DNA of 64,000 nt from Propioniciclava tarda (GCF_900182665.1 NZ_FXTL01000005.1:62001-126000), one strand, 5' to 3'; counted from the first letter of the stretch, positions 27,888-40,074 are shown. Program-made: numbers and translations. Notes: generated by a model from the letters alone, not told the origin.

Positions 27888-29519
27888 TCAGTTCATGTGG
27901 GGGTAGCCCGTCGCGGTCGGGGGGACCAGCGTTTCCTTGATCGCCCGCGGGGACGCCCACCGGATCAGGTTCCACATCGAGCCGGCCTTGTCGTTCGTCC
28001 CGGACGCGCGCGCGCCGCCGAACGGCTGCTGGCCGACGACCGCACCGGTCGGCTTGTCGTTGATGTAGAAGTTGCCCGCGGTGAACCGCAGCCGCGCCGA
28101 GGTCTGCTCGATCACGCGGCGATCCGTGGCGAACACCGATCCCGTCAGGGCATACGGCGACGCGGCGTCCACCAGGTCGAGGACGCGGTCGTAGTCGCGG
28201 TCCTCGTAGACGTAGACGCCGAGGATCGGCCCGAAGTACTCGGTCTTGAAAATGTCGGCGTTCGGATCGGTCGACGTGACGATCGTCGGCCTCACGTACC
28301 AGCCGACCGATCGGTCGTAGGTGCCGCCGGCGATGACCTCCATGGACGGATCCGCGTGGCAGGCGTCCACCACGCCCGAGAGCTTGCGGAAGGCCCGCTC
28401 GTCGATGACGGCGGAGGTGAAGTTCGCCAGGTCGCGGACGTCGCCGACGGCCAGCGCCTCGGCCTGCGCCACGAGGTCGTCTTTGATGACGGTCCACAGC
28501 GACCGCGGGACGTAGGTCCGGGACGCCGCGGAGCACTTCTGCCCGGAGTACTCGAAGGCACCCCGGACGAGGGCGGTGACGAGCGCGACCGGGTCAGCGC
28601 TCGGGTGCGCGACGACGAAGTCCTTGCCGCCGGTCTCCCCCACCAGGCGCGGGTAACCGCGGTAGCCGGCGATGTTGTCGCCCACCTGCTTCCACAGGCC
28701 CTGGAAGACGCCGGTCGACCCGGTGAAGTGAATGCCGGCCAGGTGCGGGCTGGCCAGGGCGATGTCGGAGACGAGGCGGCCGTGGCCGGGCACCATGTTG
28801 ATGACGCCGCGCGGCAGGCCGCACTTGTCGAGGACGTCCATGAAGACGTGGGAGGCGAGGCTCTGGGCCAGCGCCGGCTTCCACAGCACCACGTTCCCCA
28901 TGAGGGCCGGGGCGGTGGGCAGGTTGCCCGCAATAGCGGTGAAGTTGAAGGGAGTGATCGCGTACACGAAGCCCTCGAGCGGGCGGTACTCCATCCGGTT
29001 CCAGACCCCGGGCGAGTTCGCGGGCTGCTCGGAGTAGATCTGCTCGGCGAACGCCACGTTGAAGCGCAGGAAGTCGATGAGCTCACAGGCGGAGTCGATC
29101 TCGGCCTGCTGGGCAGTCTTGGCCTGGCCGAGCATGGTGGCGGCGTTGATCGCGGCGCGGTAAGGGCCCGCGAGCATTTCGGCGGCGCGCAGGAAGATCG
29201 CGGCGCGCTCGGAGAACGGCATGGACGCCCACTCGGGAGCGACCCGCAGCGCCCCGGCGATCGCCTGCTCGGTGTCGGCGTGCGACGCCTGCTGGACGAC
29301 GCCCAGCACGTGCGCATGCTCGGACGGCATCGTGACCTCGAGCCGGTCCTCGCCGCGTCCGGGACGCCGCTCGTCGCCGAAGGTGCCGGTGATCTCCACC
29401 GGGTCGGCTGCGTAGAGCTCCGCCAGCTTGGCCTGGAGCTCTTCGCGCTCGCTCGTGCCGGGCGCGTAGGTCTTGATCGGCTCGTTGACGGCGACAGGAA
29501 CTGAGGTCTTCGCATCCAT
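27888..29519 (-). CDS. pruA: L-glutamate gamma-semialdehyde dehydrogenase (P5C dehydrogenase)
   Basis: Oxidises glutamate-5-semialdehyde to glutamate with NAD, the last step of proline catabolism. The 543-residue product belongs to the eukaryotic-like P5CDH group, with the catalytic region VGETGGKDFVVAHP, the nucleophile Cys in YSGQKCSAASR, and the terminal QQPFGGARASGTNDKAG. Length equals the family norm when the ATG at 29519 is used (ATGs at 29528 and 29543 give slightly longer products). No proline dehydrogenase gene is in the window. The neighbouring glutamate dehydrogenase would take the product on to 2-oxoglutarate. A short palindrome sits just before the start. The upstream gene ku is in the same direction but 99 bp away. 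Confidence 0.95.
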   Translation of the reverse strand: MDAKTSVPVAVNEPIKTYAPGTSEREELQAKLAELYAADPVEITGTFGDERRPGRGEDRLEVTMPSEHAHVLGVVQQASHADTEQAIAGALRVAPEWASMPFSERAAIFLRAAEMLAGPYRAAINAATMLGQAKTAQQAEIDSACELIDFLRFNVAFAEQIYSEQPANSPGVWNRMEYRPLEGFVYAITPFNFTAIAGNLPTAPALMGNVVLWKPALAQSLASHVFMDVLDKCGLPRGVINMVPGHGRLVSDIALASPHLAGIHFTGSTGVFQGLWKQVGDNIAGYRGYPRLVGETGGKDFVVAHPSADPVALVTALVRGAFEYSGQKCSAASRTYVPRSLWTVIKDDLVAQAEALAVGDVRDLANFTSAVIDERAFRKLSGVVDACHADPSMEVIAGGTYDRSVGWYVRPTIVTSTDPNADIFKTEYFGPILGVYVYEDRDYDRVLDLVDAASPYALTGSVFATDRRVIEQTSARLRFTAGNFYINDKPTGAVVGQQPFGGARASGTNDKAGSMWNLIRWASPRAIKETLVPPTATGYPHMN

Positions 29520-29524
29520 GTACC

Positions 29525-29538
29525 GCATGATCTCATGC
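29525..29538. promoter_or_regulatory. Palindrome immediately upstream of pruA
   Basis: GCATGA-TC-TCATGC, perfect 6-bp arms, 5 nt upstream of the chosen pruA start. It could be an operator or partly a coincidence of ATG-rich sequence; it also contains alternative start codons. Confidence 0.25.
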
Positions 29539-29618
29539 ACCAAGCGACTTTGACAGCAATCCTCAGCGCTTCAAGCCCGCCAGAACCTAACTTCAATGGC
29601 CCGTCGGGGCGTCGCTGA

Positions 29619-30440
29619 TCAGCCCGCCTTGGCCGCCTTGCCCTCAGCCTTGGCCGCCTCTTCACGCCGCCTCTTGGCCGCCTCGACGGACGCCTTGAGC
29701 GCGGCCACCAGGTCGACCACTTCGGCGTCCTTCGGACCGGACGACGTGGACGGCATCGGGACGCCCTGGAGCTTGGCCGACACCACCTGCTCCAACGCCT
29801 CGCGGTAGGAGTCGGTGAACTCGCCGGGATCGAACGCGCCGGCCAGTTGGTCGATGAACATCTTGGCCATCGTGACCTCGGCGGGGTTGGCCTTGATCTC
29901 AGCCGGCGGGGCCGCGAACGACCCGTCGCGCAGCTCGTCCGGCCAGAGCATGGTGTGCATCATCAGCAGGTCGCCCTTGGCGCGCACGAGTGCCAGGGTC
30001 TCGCGGGACCGGAGCGCCACCTTCACGATGCCGGCGCGTCCGGACTCGGCCAGCGCCTCGCGTAGCAGCACGTACGGCTTCGCGCCGGGCCCCTCGGCCT
30101 CCAGGAAGTACGACTTGGCGAAGTAGGACGGGTCGACGTCGTCGAGGTCGACGAACTGGACGATCTCGATGGCCTTCGCGCTCGGCAGCGGCAGTTCGTC
30201 GAAGTCGGACGCCTCGAGCGTCACCATGCGCCCGTCGCCGGCGTCGTACCCCTTGGCGATGTGCTCATACGGCACCTCCTCGCCGCAGACCTCACAGACA
30301 CGGCGGTACTTGATGCGCCCGCCGTCGGCGTCGTGGACCTGCCGGAAGGAGATGTCCTTCTCCTCCGTCGCCCCGTACAACTTCACGGGGATGGTGACCA
30401 GGCCGAACGAGACGGCGCCCTTCCAAATCGATCGAGGCAT
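29619..30440 (-). CDS. ku: Non-homologous end-joining protein Ku
   Basis: Homodimeric ring protein that binds DNA ends and recruits LigD in bacterial end joining. The 273-residue product starts MPRSIWKGAVSFGLVTIPVKLY, the near-invariant Ku N-terminus, keeps the conserved CEVCGEEVPYEHIAKGYD segment, and ends in a Lys/Ala-rich tail (AAKRRREEAAKAEGKAAKAG) of the kind that adds DNA binding in mycobacterial Ku. The ATG at 30440 follows an AGGAG-like stretch only weakly. No ligD lies in the window, so its partner must be elsewhere. It is read in the same direction as pruA and the DUF6912 gene but with its own gaps on both sides. Confidence 0.95.
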   Translation of the reverse strand: MPRSIWKGAVSFGLVTIPVKLYGATEEKDISFRQVHDADGGRIKYRRVCEVCGEEVPYEHIAKGYDAGDGRMVTLEASDFDELPLPSAKAIEIVQFVDLDDVDPSYFAKSYFLEAEGPGAKPYVLLREALAESGRAGIVKVALRSRETLALVRAKGDLLMMHTMLWPDELRDGSFAAPPAEIKANPAEVTMAKMFIDQLAGAFDPGEFTDSYREALEQVVSAKLQGVPMPSTSSGPKDAEVVDLVAALKASVEAAKRRREEAAKAEGKAAKAG

Positions 30441-30494
30441 GACAGGAGTCTGTCAGGCGTTGGCGAACTGGCCAACGCTCAGGGCGCTCCGGCC

Positions 30495-30953
30495 TCAGCC
30501 GACCAGCTGGGACCACTCCTCTGGCCCGAACCACATCAGGTCGGCGTCGGCCAGGAGCCGCTCATGCGCCGGCGCCGACCAGGCCTCGTCCAACGACAGG
30601 TCCTGGACGACCGCGCGCACCGACGCGACCTGCGCGGCGGCGTCCGGATCATCGGCGAACAGCGCGCTGACGTGGGAGAACGGCAGGCTCACCCGGACGC
30701 GTCCCCACTCGTCATCGCCCTCCGCGCCGAGGGGCGCCTCGGCGACGGCGACGAGGCGGTGTCCATGGCGCTGCAGGGCCACGAGCCCGGCCAGATAGGT
30801 CAGCGTGCGCTCGGCGTCCTCCTCATCGGGCGCGCTGAGGCCGAAGGCATCCAGGAAGGCGGCCGTCGGGGCGAACGCGTCGGCGTCCGACAACACCTCA
30901 CCGGACGCCCAAGCGGCGAGGTCGGCGGACGCCACCGGCACGAAGACCAACAC
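30495..30953 (-). CDS. DUF6912-like conserved actinobacterial protein
   Basis: A 152-residue acidic protein without signal peptide or membrane segment. Its start MLVFVPVASADLAAWASGEV and the later FAPTAAFLDAFG and AERTLTYLA segments resemble a conserved actinobacterial family that I recognise as DUF6912, which tends to lie next to secA. Function is unknown. It begins 4 bp after the secA stop, so it is almost certainly translated from the secA transcript. It shares no obvious catalytic motif. The family assignment rests on memory of the N-terminal pattern and is moderate; the coding call rests on position and codon composition. Confidence 0.7.
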   Translation of the reverse strand: MLVFVPVASADLAAWASGEVLSDADAFAPTAAFLDAFGLSAPDEEDAERTLTYLAGLVALQRHGHRLVAVAEAPLGAEGDDEWGRVRVSLPFSHVSALFADDPDAAAQVASVRAVVQDLSLDEAWSAPAHERLLADADLMWFGPEEWSQLVG

Positions 30954-30957
30954 GGGC

Positions 30958-33693
<2,736 letters not shown>

Positions 33694-33770
33694 GGTGTCT
33701 TCGTTCCTTGCCTGTCGAGATGACCCCGGCGTCGATTGGGGGCCGATCCCATCGTAGAGGGTTGAACATG

Positions 33771-33801
33771 GCGCTGCCCCAGCCGGAAGCTGGGGCAGCG
33801 C
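33771..33801. terminator. Bidirectional-looking terminator between secA and the amino-acid ABC genes
   Basis: Perfect 13-bp stem (33771-33783 with 33789-33801) around a CGGAA loop. It follows the ABC ATPase gene on the minus strand and precedes secA; T-tracts are weak on both sides. Confidence 0.7.
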
Positions 33802-33815
33802 TGTGAAGGGAGGTG

Positions 33816-34718
33816 TCAGCCCAGGGAGGGGCTGTGGAATCCGACGCCCGGCGGCAAGTGCCCTCCGCCGGTCTTGTCGACCTTCAGATCGCTTTGGTGA
33901 CGCTCGGCATACGCCGCGTCTTCGTCGCCAGCATGGACGTGAGTGGGGTCGAGGACGCGGCGCAGGAACTCGCGGGTGCGCGGGTGCTGCGGGTTGCCGA
34001 TGACGTCCTTGGGGTGGCCCTCCTCGACGATGACACCGCCGTCCATGAAGATGACCCGATCGGCCACCTCGCGGGCGAAGGCCATCTCGTGGGTCACGAC
34101 CATCATGGTCATGCCCTCGGCGGCGAGGTCCCGCATGACCGCGAGCACGTCGCCGACGAGCTCGGGGTCGAGGGCCGAGGTGGGCTCGTCGAACAGCATC
34201 AGCTCGGGGTCCATGGACAGGGCGCGCGCGATCGCCACCCGCTGCTGCTGGCCGCCCGACATCTGGCCCGGGTAGGAGCCACCGCGCTCCCCCAGACCCA
34301 CCTTCGTGAGGTTCGCCATCGCGATCTTCTCGGCGTCCGCCTTCGGCTTCTTGAGAACGTTGGTCAGGGCCGTGGTGCAGTTCTGCAGCGCCGTGAGGTG
34401 CGGGAAGAGGTTGAACGACTGGAAGACCATGCCCATCTTCGTCCGGAGACGGTCGATGTCGGCGTCCGGATCGGTGATCTCCTCGTTGATGATGAAGATG
34501 CGTCCGGAGGTGGGCTGCTCGAGCAGGTTCACGCAACGCAGCAGGGTGGACTTGCCCGAGCCGGACGGACCGATGACGCAGACGACCTCGCCTCGGTGGA
34601 TGGTGGTCGTGATGCCCTTGAGCACCTCCAACTGGCCGAACGACTTGTGCAGGTCGTAGATCTGGATCTCGTCGTCGCGGTTGCCCGTGGGAATGCGGGG
34701 CGCAGAAGTGGTGGTCAT
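33816..34718 (-). CDS. Polar amino-acid ABC transporter, ATP-binding protein (GlnQ-like)
   Basis: ATPase of a HisP/GlnQ-type importer. The 300-residue product has Walker [11 protein letters not shown]-loop [12 protein letters not shown], signature [15 protein letters not shown], Walker [15 protein letters not shown] and the switch His in VVTHEM. About 45 residues follow the normal end (after FLRRVLDP), a His/Asp-rich tail ([17 protein letters not shown]) not usual for GlnQ. The ATG at 34718 overlaps the permease stop (ATGA), so the two are coupled; the family normally begins close to IYDLHKSFG, giving a 40-residue N-terminal lead here. With the permease and the upstream binding protein it forms a complete three-gene importer. 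Substrate specificity cannot be read from the sequence. Confidence 0.9.
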   Translation of the reverse strand: MTTTSAPRIPTGNRDDEIQIYDLHKSFGQLEVLKGITTTIHRGEVVCVIGPSGSGKSTLLRCVNLLEQPTSGRIFIINEEITDPDADIDRLRTKMGMVFQSFNLFPHLTALQNCTTALTNVLKKPKADAEKIAMANLTKVGLGERGGSYPGQMSGGQQQRVAIARALSMDPELMLFDEPTSALDPELVGDVLAVMRDLAAEGMTMMVVTHEMAFAREVADRVIFMDGGVIVEEGHPKDVIGNPQHPRTREFLRRVLDPTHVHAGDEDAAYAERHQSDLKVDKTGGGHLPPGVGFHSPSLG

Positions 34719-35545
34719 CGGGTCGCCTTCCTCGCCTTGTTCTCCATGCGGCGCACCAGCACGGTGAGCGGCAGGGTGATGATCAGATAGCACAGGCCGG
34801 CCACGATCAGCGGGGTCATGTTGGCGGTGCTGTTCATCAGGTCGCGTCCGAACTTGGTGAGCTCGAAGCCGTTGCTGGCCAGGCCGATCGCGAACACCAG
34901 CGACGAGTCCTTCGTCAGCAGGATCAGCTCGTTGGTCAGCGGCGGAATGACGATCCGGAACGCCTGCGGGAGGACGATCTTCCGCGTCGCCATGCCGGTG
35001 GGCATGCCCAACGAACGGGCCGCCTCGATCTGCCCCTTGGGCACGGCCTGGATGCCGGCCCGGATGGTCTCCGACATGTAGGCGGCGCTCACCATGCCCA
35101 GGGCGATCCAGACGGTCCCGTACGGCTCGAGGGGAACGCGCATGCCCGGGAAGGCGATCGACAGGCCGCCGAACGCCAACAAGACGATGAGGGCGGGGAC
35201 CCCGCGGAAGAACTCGACGTACACGGTCGAGATCCAGCGGTAGGGGGCCACCTGCGACAGCCGCATCAGAGCGAGCAGCGTCCCGATCGTGAGGCCCACG
35301 ACGAACGCGCCGGCCGTGTAGGCGATGGTGTTGCCCAGTGCGAGCGGCAGACCGGAGGTGAACGTGCGCAGCACCAGGTCCGGACGCATGAAGACACGCT
35401 GAAGCTGTGGCCCGTCCGCGGTCAGGATGACGGCGAGGACAGCGGCCGCCAACACCACGTACTGCACGATGCGAACGCGCTGGGCGCGTTTCCGTGGTGA
35501 AAGCTTGGGGCGGGCCGGCGCTGCGCCGGCGGTGATGGCAGTCAT
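34715..35545 (-). CDS. Polar amino-acid ABC transporter, permease
   Basis: A 276-residue inner-membrane protein of the HisM/GlnP family. A basic N-terminus ([13 protein letters not shown]) is followed by hydrophobic segments near 27-45, 65-95, 110-135, 190-210 and 240-262. The EAA loop that contacts the ATPase reads [22 protein letters not shown], and [13 protein letters not shown] is the usual HisM-family pattern. A single permease gene implies a homodimeric channel. The gene lies 82 bp after the binding-protein gene and overlaps the ATPase start. ATG at 35545 follows a GGAGG box (on the minus strand, read as CAAGGAGGCC). Confidence 0.92.
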   Translation of the reverse strand: MTAITAGAAPARPKLSPRKRAQRVRIVQYVVLAAAVLAVILTADGPQLQRVFMRPDLVLRTFTSGLPLALGNTIAYTAGAFVVGLTIGTLLALMRLSQVAPYRWISTVYVEFFRGVPALIVLLAFGGLSIAFPGMRVPLEPYGTVWIALGMVSAAYMSETIRAGIQAVPKGQIEAARSLGMPTGMATRKIVLPQAFRIVIPPLTNELILLTKDSSLVFAIGLASNGFELTKFGRDLMNSTANMTPLIVAGLCYLIITLPLTVLVRRMENKARKATR

Positions 35546-35627
35546 GGGGCCTCCTTGGTGGTCCGATCAGGGAGCGCGTCCGGCACCCTGTGGGTGCCGG
35601 ACGCGCCGTTGGTGCATGTCGAAGCGA

Positions 35628-36452
35628 CTAGCTCTTGGGAGCGTCGACGCCGAACCACTTCTTGTAGATCGTGTTGTACGTGCCGTCGGCCTTGGCAGCC
35701 TTGAGCGCGTCGTTCATCGCCGTCAGCAGGGCCGTGTTGTCCTTGCCGAGGTTGAAGCCGTACTCCTCGCCCGTCTGGAACTCCTGGACGACCTTCGTCG
35801 TCGGGTTGTCCTTGGCGAAGTCGTACATCACGCCGTTGTCGTTGATGGCGCCACCGACCGTGCCGCCGAGCACCGCGTTGGCGCTGGAGGGCAGGTCGTC
35901 GAAGACCTTGGTGGTGTAGCCCATGGCGGACGCGTTCTTGTCCGCGTAGTCCTTGCCGGTGGTGTCGGTCTGGACGGCCAGCACCTTGCCCTTCAGGTCT
36001 TCCATCTTGGTGATGCCCGAGTCGGCCTTCACCAGGAGGGCCTGCGTCGACTTGAAGTACGGATCGGCGAACGCCGTCGACTCCTTGCGCTTGTCGGTGA
36101 TCGTGATGGCGGCGGCGCCGGCGTCACACTTCTTCGCGGCAAAAACGGCGCCGGACGTGATCTGGCCGAACTCGATGTCGACGATCTCCTGCGTGACGTT
36201 GAGCTTCTTGGCGACGACGTCCATGAGGTCGACGTCGAAGCCGACGATCTTGCCGGACGTGTCCTTGTACTGGAACGGCTTGTAGGCCAGGTGGGTGCAA
36301 ACGGTGAGCTTGCCGGGGTTGACCAGGGACACGCCGGACGCCGCGGGAGCGGACGTCGCGGTCGAGCTGTTGTTGGCGCAGGACGCCAGGCTGAGCAGCG
36401 ACAGGGCTGCTGCGCCCGCCAGCGCAACACGGGTGGAACGGCGAACAGTCAC
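35628..36452 (-). CDS. Polar amino-acid ABC transporter, substrate-binding lipoprotein
   Basis: A 274-residue extracytoplasmic solute-binding protein of family 3 (GlnH-like). An N-terminal signal with lipobox LASC (Cys at 25) anchors it to the membrane; the mature part carries the family signature GFDVDLMDVVAKKLNV. The GTG at 36452 is preceded by AAGGAG at 7-8 nt spacing; the frame extends 22 codons upstream without signal-peptide character, which decides the start. It is first in a three-gene operon (binding protein, permease, ATPase) read leftward. The 341-bp spacer to the divergent livK presumably holds promoters for both transport operons. The ligand is probably a polar amino acid, but which one is not evident. 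Confidence 0.92.
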   Translation of the reverse strand: MTVRRSTRVALAGAAALSLLSLASCANNSSTATSAPAASGVSLVNPGKLTVCTHLAYKPFQYKDTSGKIVGFDVDLMDVVAKKLNVTQEIVDIEFGQITSGAVFAAKKCDAGAAAITITDKRKESTAFADPYFKSTQALLVKADSGITKMEDLKGKVLAVQTDTTGKDYADKNASAMGYTTKVFDDLPSSANAVLGGTVGGAINDNGVMYDFAKDNPTTKVVQEFQTGEEYGFNLGKDNTALLTAMNDALKAAKADGTYNTIYKKWFGVDAPKS

Positions 36453-36793
36453 CGGGGAACTCCTTCTTGAAGCGAACACTGCCCGTATCTTCGCACTTGA
36501 GGGCCTGAAGTCCGACACCTGATCGGCCCGGAAAATGCGTCCGTTGGGTCACAGTTGTCAGACGATGTCGAAATCACGCTGTGATCTTGGCGACACCAGC
36601 TCTGGTGAACGTCAATTTTCGCAGGGCGACAAGGCTGATCTCGGTTCTGAGACATGTGGCGTAAACACCGTTTGACGCCCGTTGCTCACTCTGCTCCCCA
36701 TGAAACCACCAAGTGCTACTGTCCGGAACAGCCACGGCGAGAGGTTTCCTCGCCGCTGAGTTTCCAGCCAATCAAAGGAGATGGTTAGGGACC
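36453..36793. promoter_or_regulatory. Divergent intergenic region between two amino-acid import operons
   Basis: No gene is visible in these 341 bp. A TACTGT that could serve as -10 for livK lies at 36717-36722 without a good -35; a TTGACG at 36672-36677 overlaps a near-palindrome GTAAACACCGTTTGAC (36661-36676), a possible operator. AAAGGAG (36774-36780) is 13 nt from the livK ATG, and a closer AGGG sits at 36787-36790. I found no GlnR-like array of the kind seen before amtB. Confidence 0.4.
36735..36755 (+). other. Hairpin in the livK leader
   Basis: CGGCGAG pairs with CTCGCCG with one bulged A and a GTTT loop, located about 40 nt upstream of livK. It could stabilise the 5' end of the mRNA; nothing shows that it regulates. 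Confidence 0.3.
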
Positions 36794-37945
36794 ATGAACA
36801 AGCGGTTCATTCAGGCAGCGGCCGCCACGGCGGCCATTGCACTCGCGCTCACCGGCTGCGTCCAGAAGGTCGACAGCGGCTCCGCGACCACGGGAACGAT
36901 CAAGATCGGCGTCTTCGAGCCCATGACCGGCGCCAACGGCGGCGGCGGCACGATGGAGGTCGAAGGGGCCAAGCTCGCCAACAAGCTCTACCCCGAGGTC
37001 AACGGCCAGAAGATCGAACTGGTCATCGTCGACAACAAGTCCGACAAGGTCGAGGCCGCCAACGCGGGCAAGCGACTCGTCGAGCAGGACAAGGTCAAGG
37101 CGATCATCGGCTCGTGGGGCTCCGGTCTGTCGATGTCGGCAGGCGCCACCTTCCAGGCCGCCAAGGTGCCGGCCGTCGCGGCCTCCGCCACGAACCCCAA
37201 CGTCACGCTGAACAACCCCTACTACTTCCGCGTCTGCTTCATCGACCCCTTCCAGGGCACGGTGCTCGCGCGTCTCGCCTTCAATGAGCTGAAGGCCAAG
37301 AAGGTCTCGGTCATCCAGGAGATCACCAACGACTACTCCGTCGGCCTGGCCAAGTTCTTCACCGACGAGTTCACCAAGCTCGGCGGCACGGTCGTCGACG
37401 GCGGCAAGTACAACACGGGCGACACCGACTTCAACGCCGCCCTGACGACCGTCAAGTCCCAGGCCCCCGACGTCATCTTCGCGCCCGGAAACTTCACCGA
37501 GTCCGCGCTCATCATCAAGCAGGCCCGCCAGCTCGGCCTGACCCAGCCGTTCCTCGGCGGCGACACGTGGGAGACCCCCGAGTTCATCACCACCGGCGGC
37601 GCTGCCGTCGACGGCGCCATGTTCACGACGTTCTTCGCCACTGAGCAGCCGATCAACGACACCTCCAAGAAGTTCATCGAGGAGTACAAGAAGGAGTACA
37701 ACAAGGAGCCCAGCGCTGTGGCCGCCCTGGCCTTCGACGCCTACCTCGTGATCCGTGACGCCATGGAGAAGACCAAGAGCACCGACGGCGAGACGCTGCA
37801 GAAGTACCTGTCGACCCTCAAGGCGTTCCCGGGTGCCGCGGGCCCCATCACGATGAACGAGACGCGCGACGCGGTCAAGGATGTCGTCATCAAGACCGTC
37901 TCCGGTGGCAAGTTCACCTACAAGACGACGATCAAGGCCAGCTGA
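36794..37945 (+). CDS. livK: Branched-chain amino-acid ABC transporter, substrate-binding lipoprotein
   Basis: A 383-residue periplasmic-binding protein of the Leu/Ile/Val family (type I fold). The lipobox LTGC places the lipidated Cys at 22, after a short basic MNKRF start. The mature part begins IKIGVFEPMTG and keeps VKAIIGSWGSG and VPAVAASATNP, typical of LivK/UrtA-like proteins. Codon use is markedly more biased to C-ending codons than in neighbouring genes, suggesting high expression. The ATG at 36794 is decided by the lipoprotein signal; an ATG at 36781 is in another frame. It heads a five-gene operon livK-H-M-G-F. The ligand may be branched-chain amino acids or a related compound such as urea or an amide. 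Confidence 0.92.
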   Translation: MNKRFIQAAAATAAIALALTGCVQKVDSGSATTGTIKIGVFEPMTGANGGGGTMEVEGAKLANKLYPEVNGQKIELVIVDNKSDKVEAANAGKRLVEQDKVKAIIGSWGSGLSMSAGATFQAAKVPAVAASATNPNVTLNNPYYFRVCFIDPFQGTVLARLAFNELKAKKVSVIQEITNDYSVGLAKFFTDEFTKLGGTVVDGGKYNTGDTDFNAALTTVKSQAPDVIFAPGNFTESALIIKQARQLGLTQPFLGGDTWETPEFITTGGAAVDGAMFTTFFATEQPINDTSKKFIEEYKKEYNKEPSAVAALAFDAYLVIRDAMEKTKSTDGETLQKYLSTLKAFPGAAGPITMNETRDAVKDVVIKTVSGGKFTYKTTIKAS

Positions 37946-38042
37946 TTCCCTCAGCGGCGGGGGGACGCCGATGGGCGCCTGAGGCGTCCGAGGCGTCCCC
38001 TTCTGCAATCGGGTTCACCGTCCACTTCTCAGGGGAGCCGCA

Positions 38043-38933
38043 ATGGTCCAAATCCTGCTACAGAACTTCGCGAACGCCATCTCACTGGGCTCGCTCTACG
38101 CCCTCATCGCCATCGGCTACACGATGGTCTACGGCATCATCCGCCTCATCAACTTCGCCCACGGCGACATCTTCATGTTCGCCCTGTACGTCGTTTACTA
38201 CGGCGCGGTCATGTTCATGCTGCCGTGGCCCTTGGCCGTCGTCTGCGCGATCGTGCTGACCGTCATCATGGGGGTGACCATCGAGCGCTTCGCGTACCGC
38301 CCGCTCAGATCCGCACCGAAGCTCTCAGTGCTCATCTCGGCGATCGGTGTCTCGTTCTTCCTGGAGAGCCTGGCCACCGTGCTGTTCACCGGCCTCCCCA
38401 AGAGCTTCCCGGCACCGCCGTTCTTCAACCAGATCGCCACGTTCGCCGGGGTGTCGATCCCCTACGTGACGTTCATCATCCCGATCGTCGCCTTCGTCTG
38501 CCTGGCCGGCCTCGTTTACATCATCGAGCACACCAAGACGGGCATGGCCATGCGCGCGGTCTCGCGTGACTACACGGCGTCGCGCCTGATGGCCATCAAC
38601 GTGGACGGCATCGTCACCTTGACCTTCGTCATCGGCTCGGCGCTGGCCGCCGTGGGAGGCGTCCTGTGGGGCATCCGGTACGTCCAGATCGTCCCCCTGA
38701 TGGGCGTCATGCCCGGACTCAAGTGCTTCATCGCGGCCGTCATCGGCGGTATCGGCAACATCAAGGGCGCCATGCTCGGCGGCTTCCTGCTGGGCTTCCT
38801 TGAGATCTTCCTGGTCGGCCTGCTGCCGAGCCTGACGGGCTACCGGGACGCCTTCGCGTTCATCGCCCTCATTCTCATCCTCCTCGTTCGCCCGCAGGGT
38901 CTGCTGGGCGCGCAGGTCGTGGACAAGGCGTAA
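38043..38933 (+). CDS. livH: Branched-chain amino-acid ABC transporter, permease LivH
   Basis: A 296-residue integral membrane protein with eight or so hydrophobic segments. Typical LivH features are the start LLQNFANAISLGSLYALIAIGYTMVYGIIRLINFAHGD split over residues 4-42, the VTIERFAYRPLR segment, and AVIGGIGNIKGAMLGG near the C-terminus. The ATG follows AGGGGAG at 6 nt. LivH pairs with LivM to form the channel. It lies 97 bp after livK and 4 bp before livM. Confidence 0.95.
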   Translation: MVQILLQNFANAISLGSLYALIAIGYTMVYGIIRLINFAHGDIFMFALYVVYYGAVMFMLPWPLAVVCAIVLTVIMGVTIERFAYRPLRSAPKLSVLISAIGVSFFLESLATVLFTGLPKSFPAPPFFNQIATFAGVSIPYVTFIIPIVAFVCLAGLVYIIEHTKTGMAMRAVSRDYTASRLMAINVDGIVTLTFVIGSALAAVGGVLWGIRYVQIVPLMGVMPGLKCFIAAVIGGIGNIKGAMLGGFLLGFLEIFLVGLLPSLTGYRDAFAFIALILILLVRPQGLLGAQVVDKA

Positions 38934-38937
38934 CGAC

Positions 38938-40074
38938 ATGACCAGCAAACAACGCAACCTCATCCTCGCGATCGCCGCGATCGCCCTGGCGCTGGTCGTC
39001 ATGGCCTTCGCCCGACCGGTCCTCGGTCAGTTCTGGTTCGGGATGTTCATCCTGTCCGGAATCTTTGTCATCCTGGCGCTAGGCCTGAACCTCATCAACG
39101 GCTTCACGGGCCTGTTCTCGCTCGGTCACGCCGGCTTCATGGCCGTCGGGGCTTACACCGTGGCGATCTGCACCCTGCCCCCGGACGCCAAGAAGCAGAA
39201 CTTCTTCCTGGAACCGATGAACCCGATCCTCTTCGCCATCCAGACCCCGTTCTGGGTCGCACTCATCCTCGCGACGGTGATGGCAGGTCTTCTCGCCTGG
39301 CTGATCGCCATCCCGGCGCTGCGGCTGCGCGACGACTACCTCGCCATCGCCACGCTCGGGTTCGGCGAGATCATCCGGGTGGTCTTTAGCAACACCCAGT
39401 CGATCACCAACGGCGCCCAGGGCCTGATCCGCATCCCCACCGAGACGTCGGTCTGGTGGAGCTGGGGCGTGGCCCTGTTGATGATCGTCTTCATGGTGCG
39501 TCTCGTGGGCAGCTCCTTCGGACGCTCCCTCAAGGCCATCCGTGAAGACGAAGTCGCCGCGGAGGCGATGGGCATCAACCTGTACCGCACCAAGATCACC
39601 TCGTTCGTCATCGGATCCGCCATGGCTGGGCTTGGCGGCGGCCTGCTGGCCGGCTTCCTGGGCTCGATCGACCCGAAGATGTTCAACTTCCTCTACACGT
39701 TCAACATCGTCTTGATCATCGTCCTCGGCGGCCTGGGCTCGATCTCGGGCAGCGTCATCGCGGCCGTCGTGATCACGTTCGGCATGGAGTGGCTGCGCTT
39801 CCTCGACGGTTCCATGGAGGCCTTCGGCTACCGCATCAGCGGCGTCCCTGGCCTGCGCATGGTCGTCTTCTCGGCCCTCCTGCTCGCCGTCGTGCTGTTC
39901 TGGCGAGAAGGGCTGATGGGCAAGAACGAGCTCACTCCGGAGTACCTATCCAAGCGGTTTGGTCGGAGGAAGAAGGTGGCCGTCGCCTCGGCGTCCACCA
40001 CGGACGCCGTCGCGGAGACTCCCACCCCGTCCCGGTCCGACGAAGAGCTGGACGAGGAGGCCAACCATGCTTAG
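38938..40074 (+). CDS. livM: Branched-chain amino-acid ABC transporter, permease LivM
   Basis: A 378-residue integral membrane protein with the LivM pattern LNLINGFTGLFSLGHAGFMAVGAY (residues 42-66), LRLRDDYLAIATLGFGEIIR and IREDEVAAEAMGI. The last 50 residues are a hydrophilic tail (RFGRRKKVAVASAS then acidic SDEELDEEAN) beyond the usual end. Its stop overlaps the livG start by 8 bp, and the livG ribosome-binding site GAGGAGG lies within this tail, coupling translation of membrane and ATPase subunits. Confidence 0.95.
   Translation: MTSKQRNLILAIAAIALALVVMAFARPVLGQFWFGMFILSGIFVILALGLNLINGFTGLFSLGHAGFMAVGAYTVAICTLPPDAKKQNFFLEPMNPILFAIQTPFWVALILATVMAGLLAWLIAIPALRLRDDYLAIATLGFGEIIRVVFSNTQSITNGAQGLIRIPTETSVWWSWGVALLMIVFMVRLVGSSFGRSLKAIREDEVAAEAMGINLYRTKITSFVIGSAMAGLGGGLLAGFLGSIDPKMFNFLYTFNIVLIIVLGGLGSISGSVIAAVVITFGMEWLRFLDGSMEAFGYRISGVPGLRMVVFSALLLAVVLFWREGLMGKNELTPEYLSKRFGRRKKVAVASASTTDAVAETPTPSRSDEELDEEANHA

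Noticed and set aside
33694-34536. Long N-terminal extension of secA
   Set aside because: Shadow of the amino-acid ABC ATPase and of a terminator region; SecA normally begins GFLDKML at 33693.
36781-37287. 168-codon frame starting at ATG 36781 directly after AAAGGAG
   Set aside because: Out of frame with livK and without similarity; the lipoprotein signal starts at ATG 36794.
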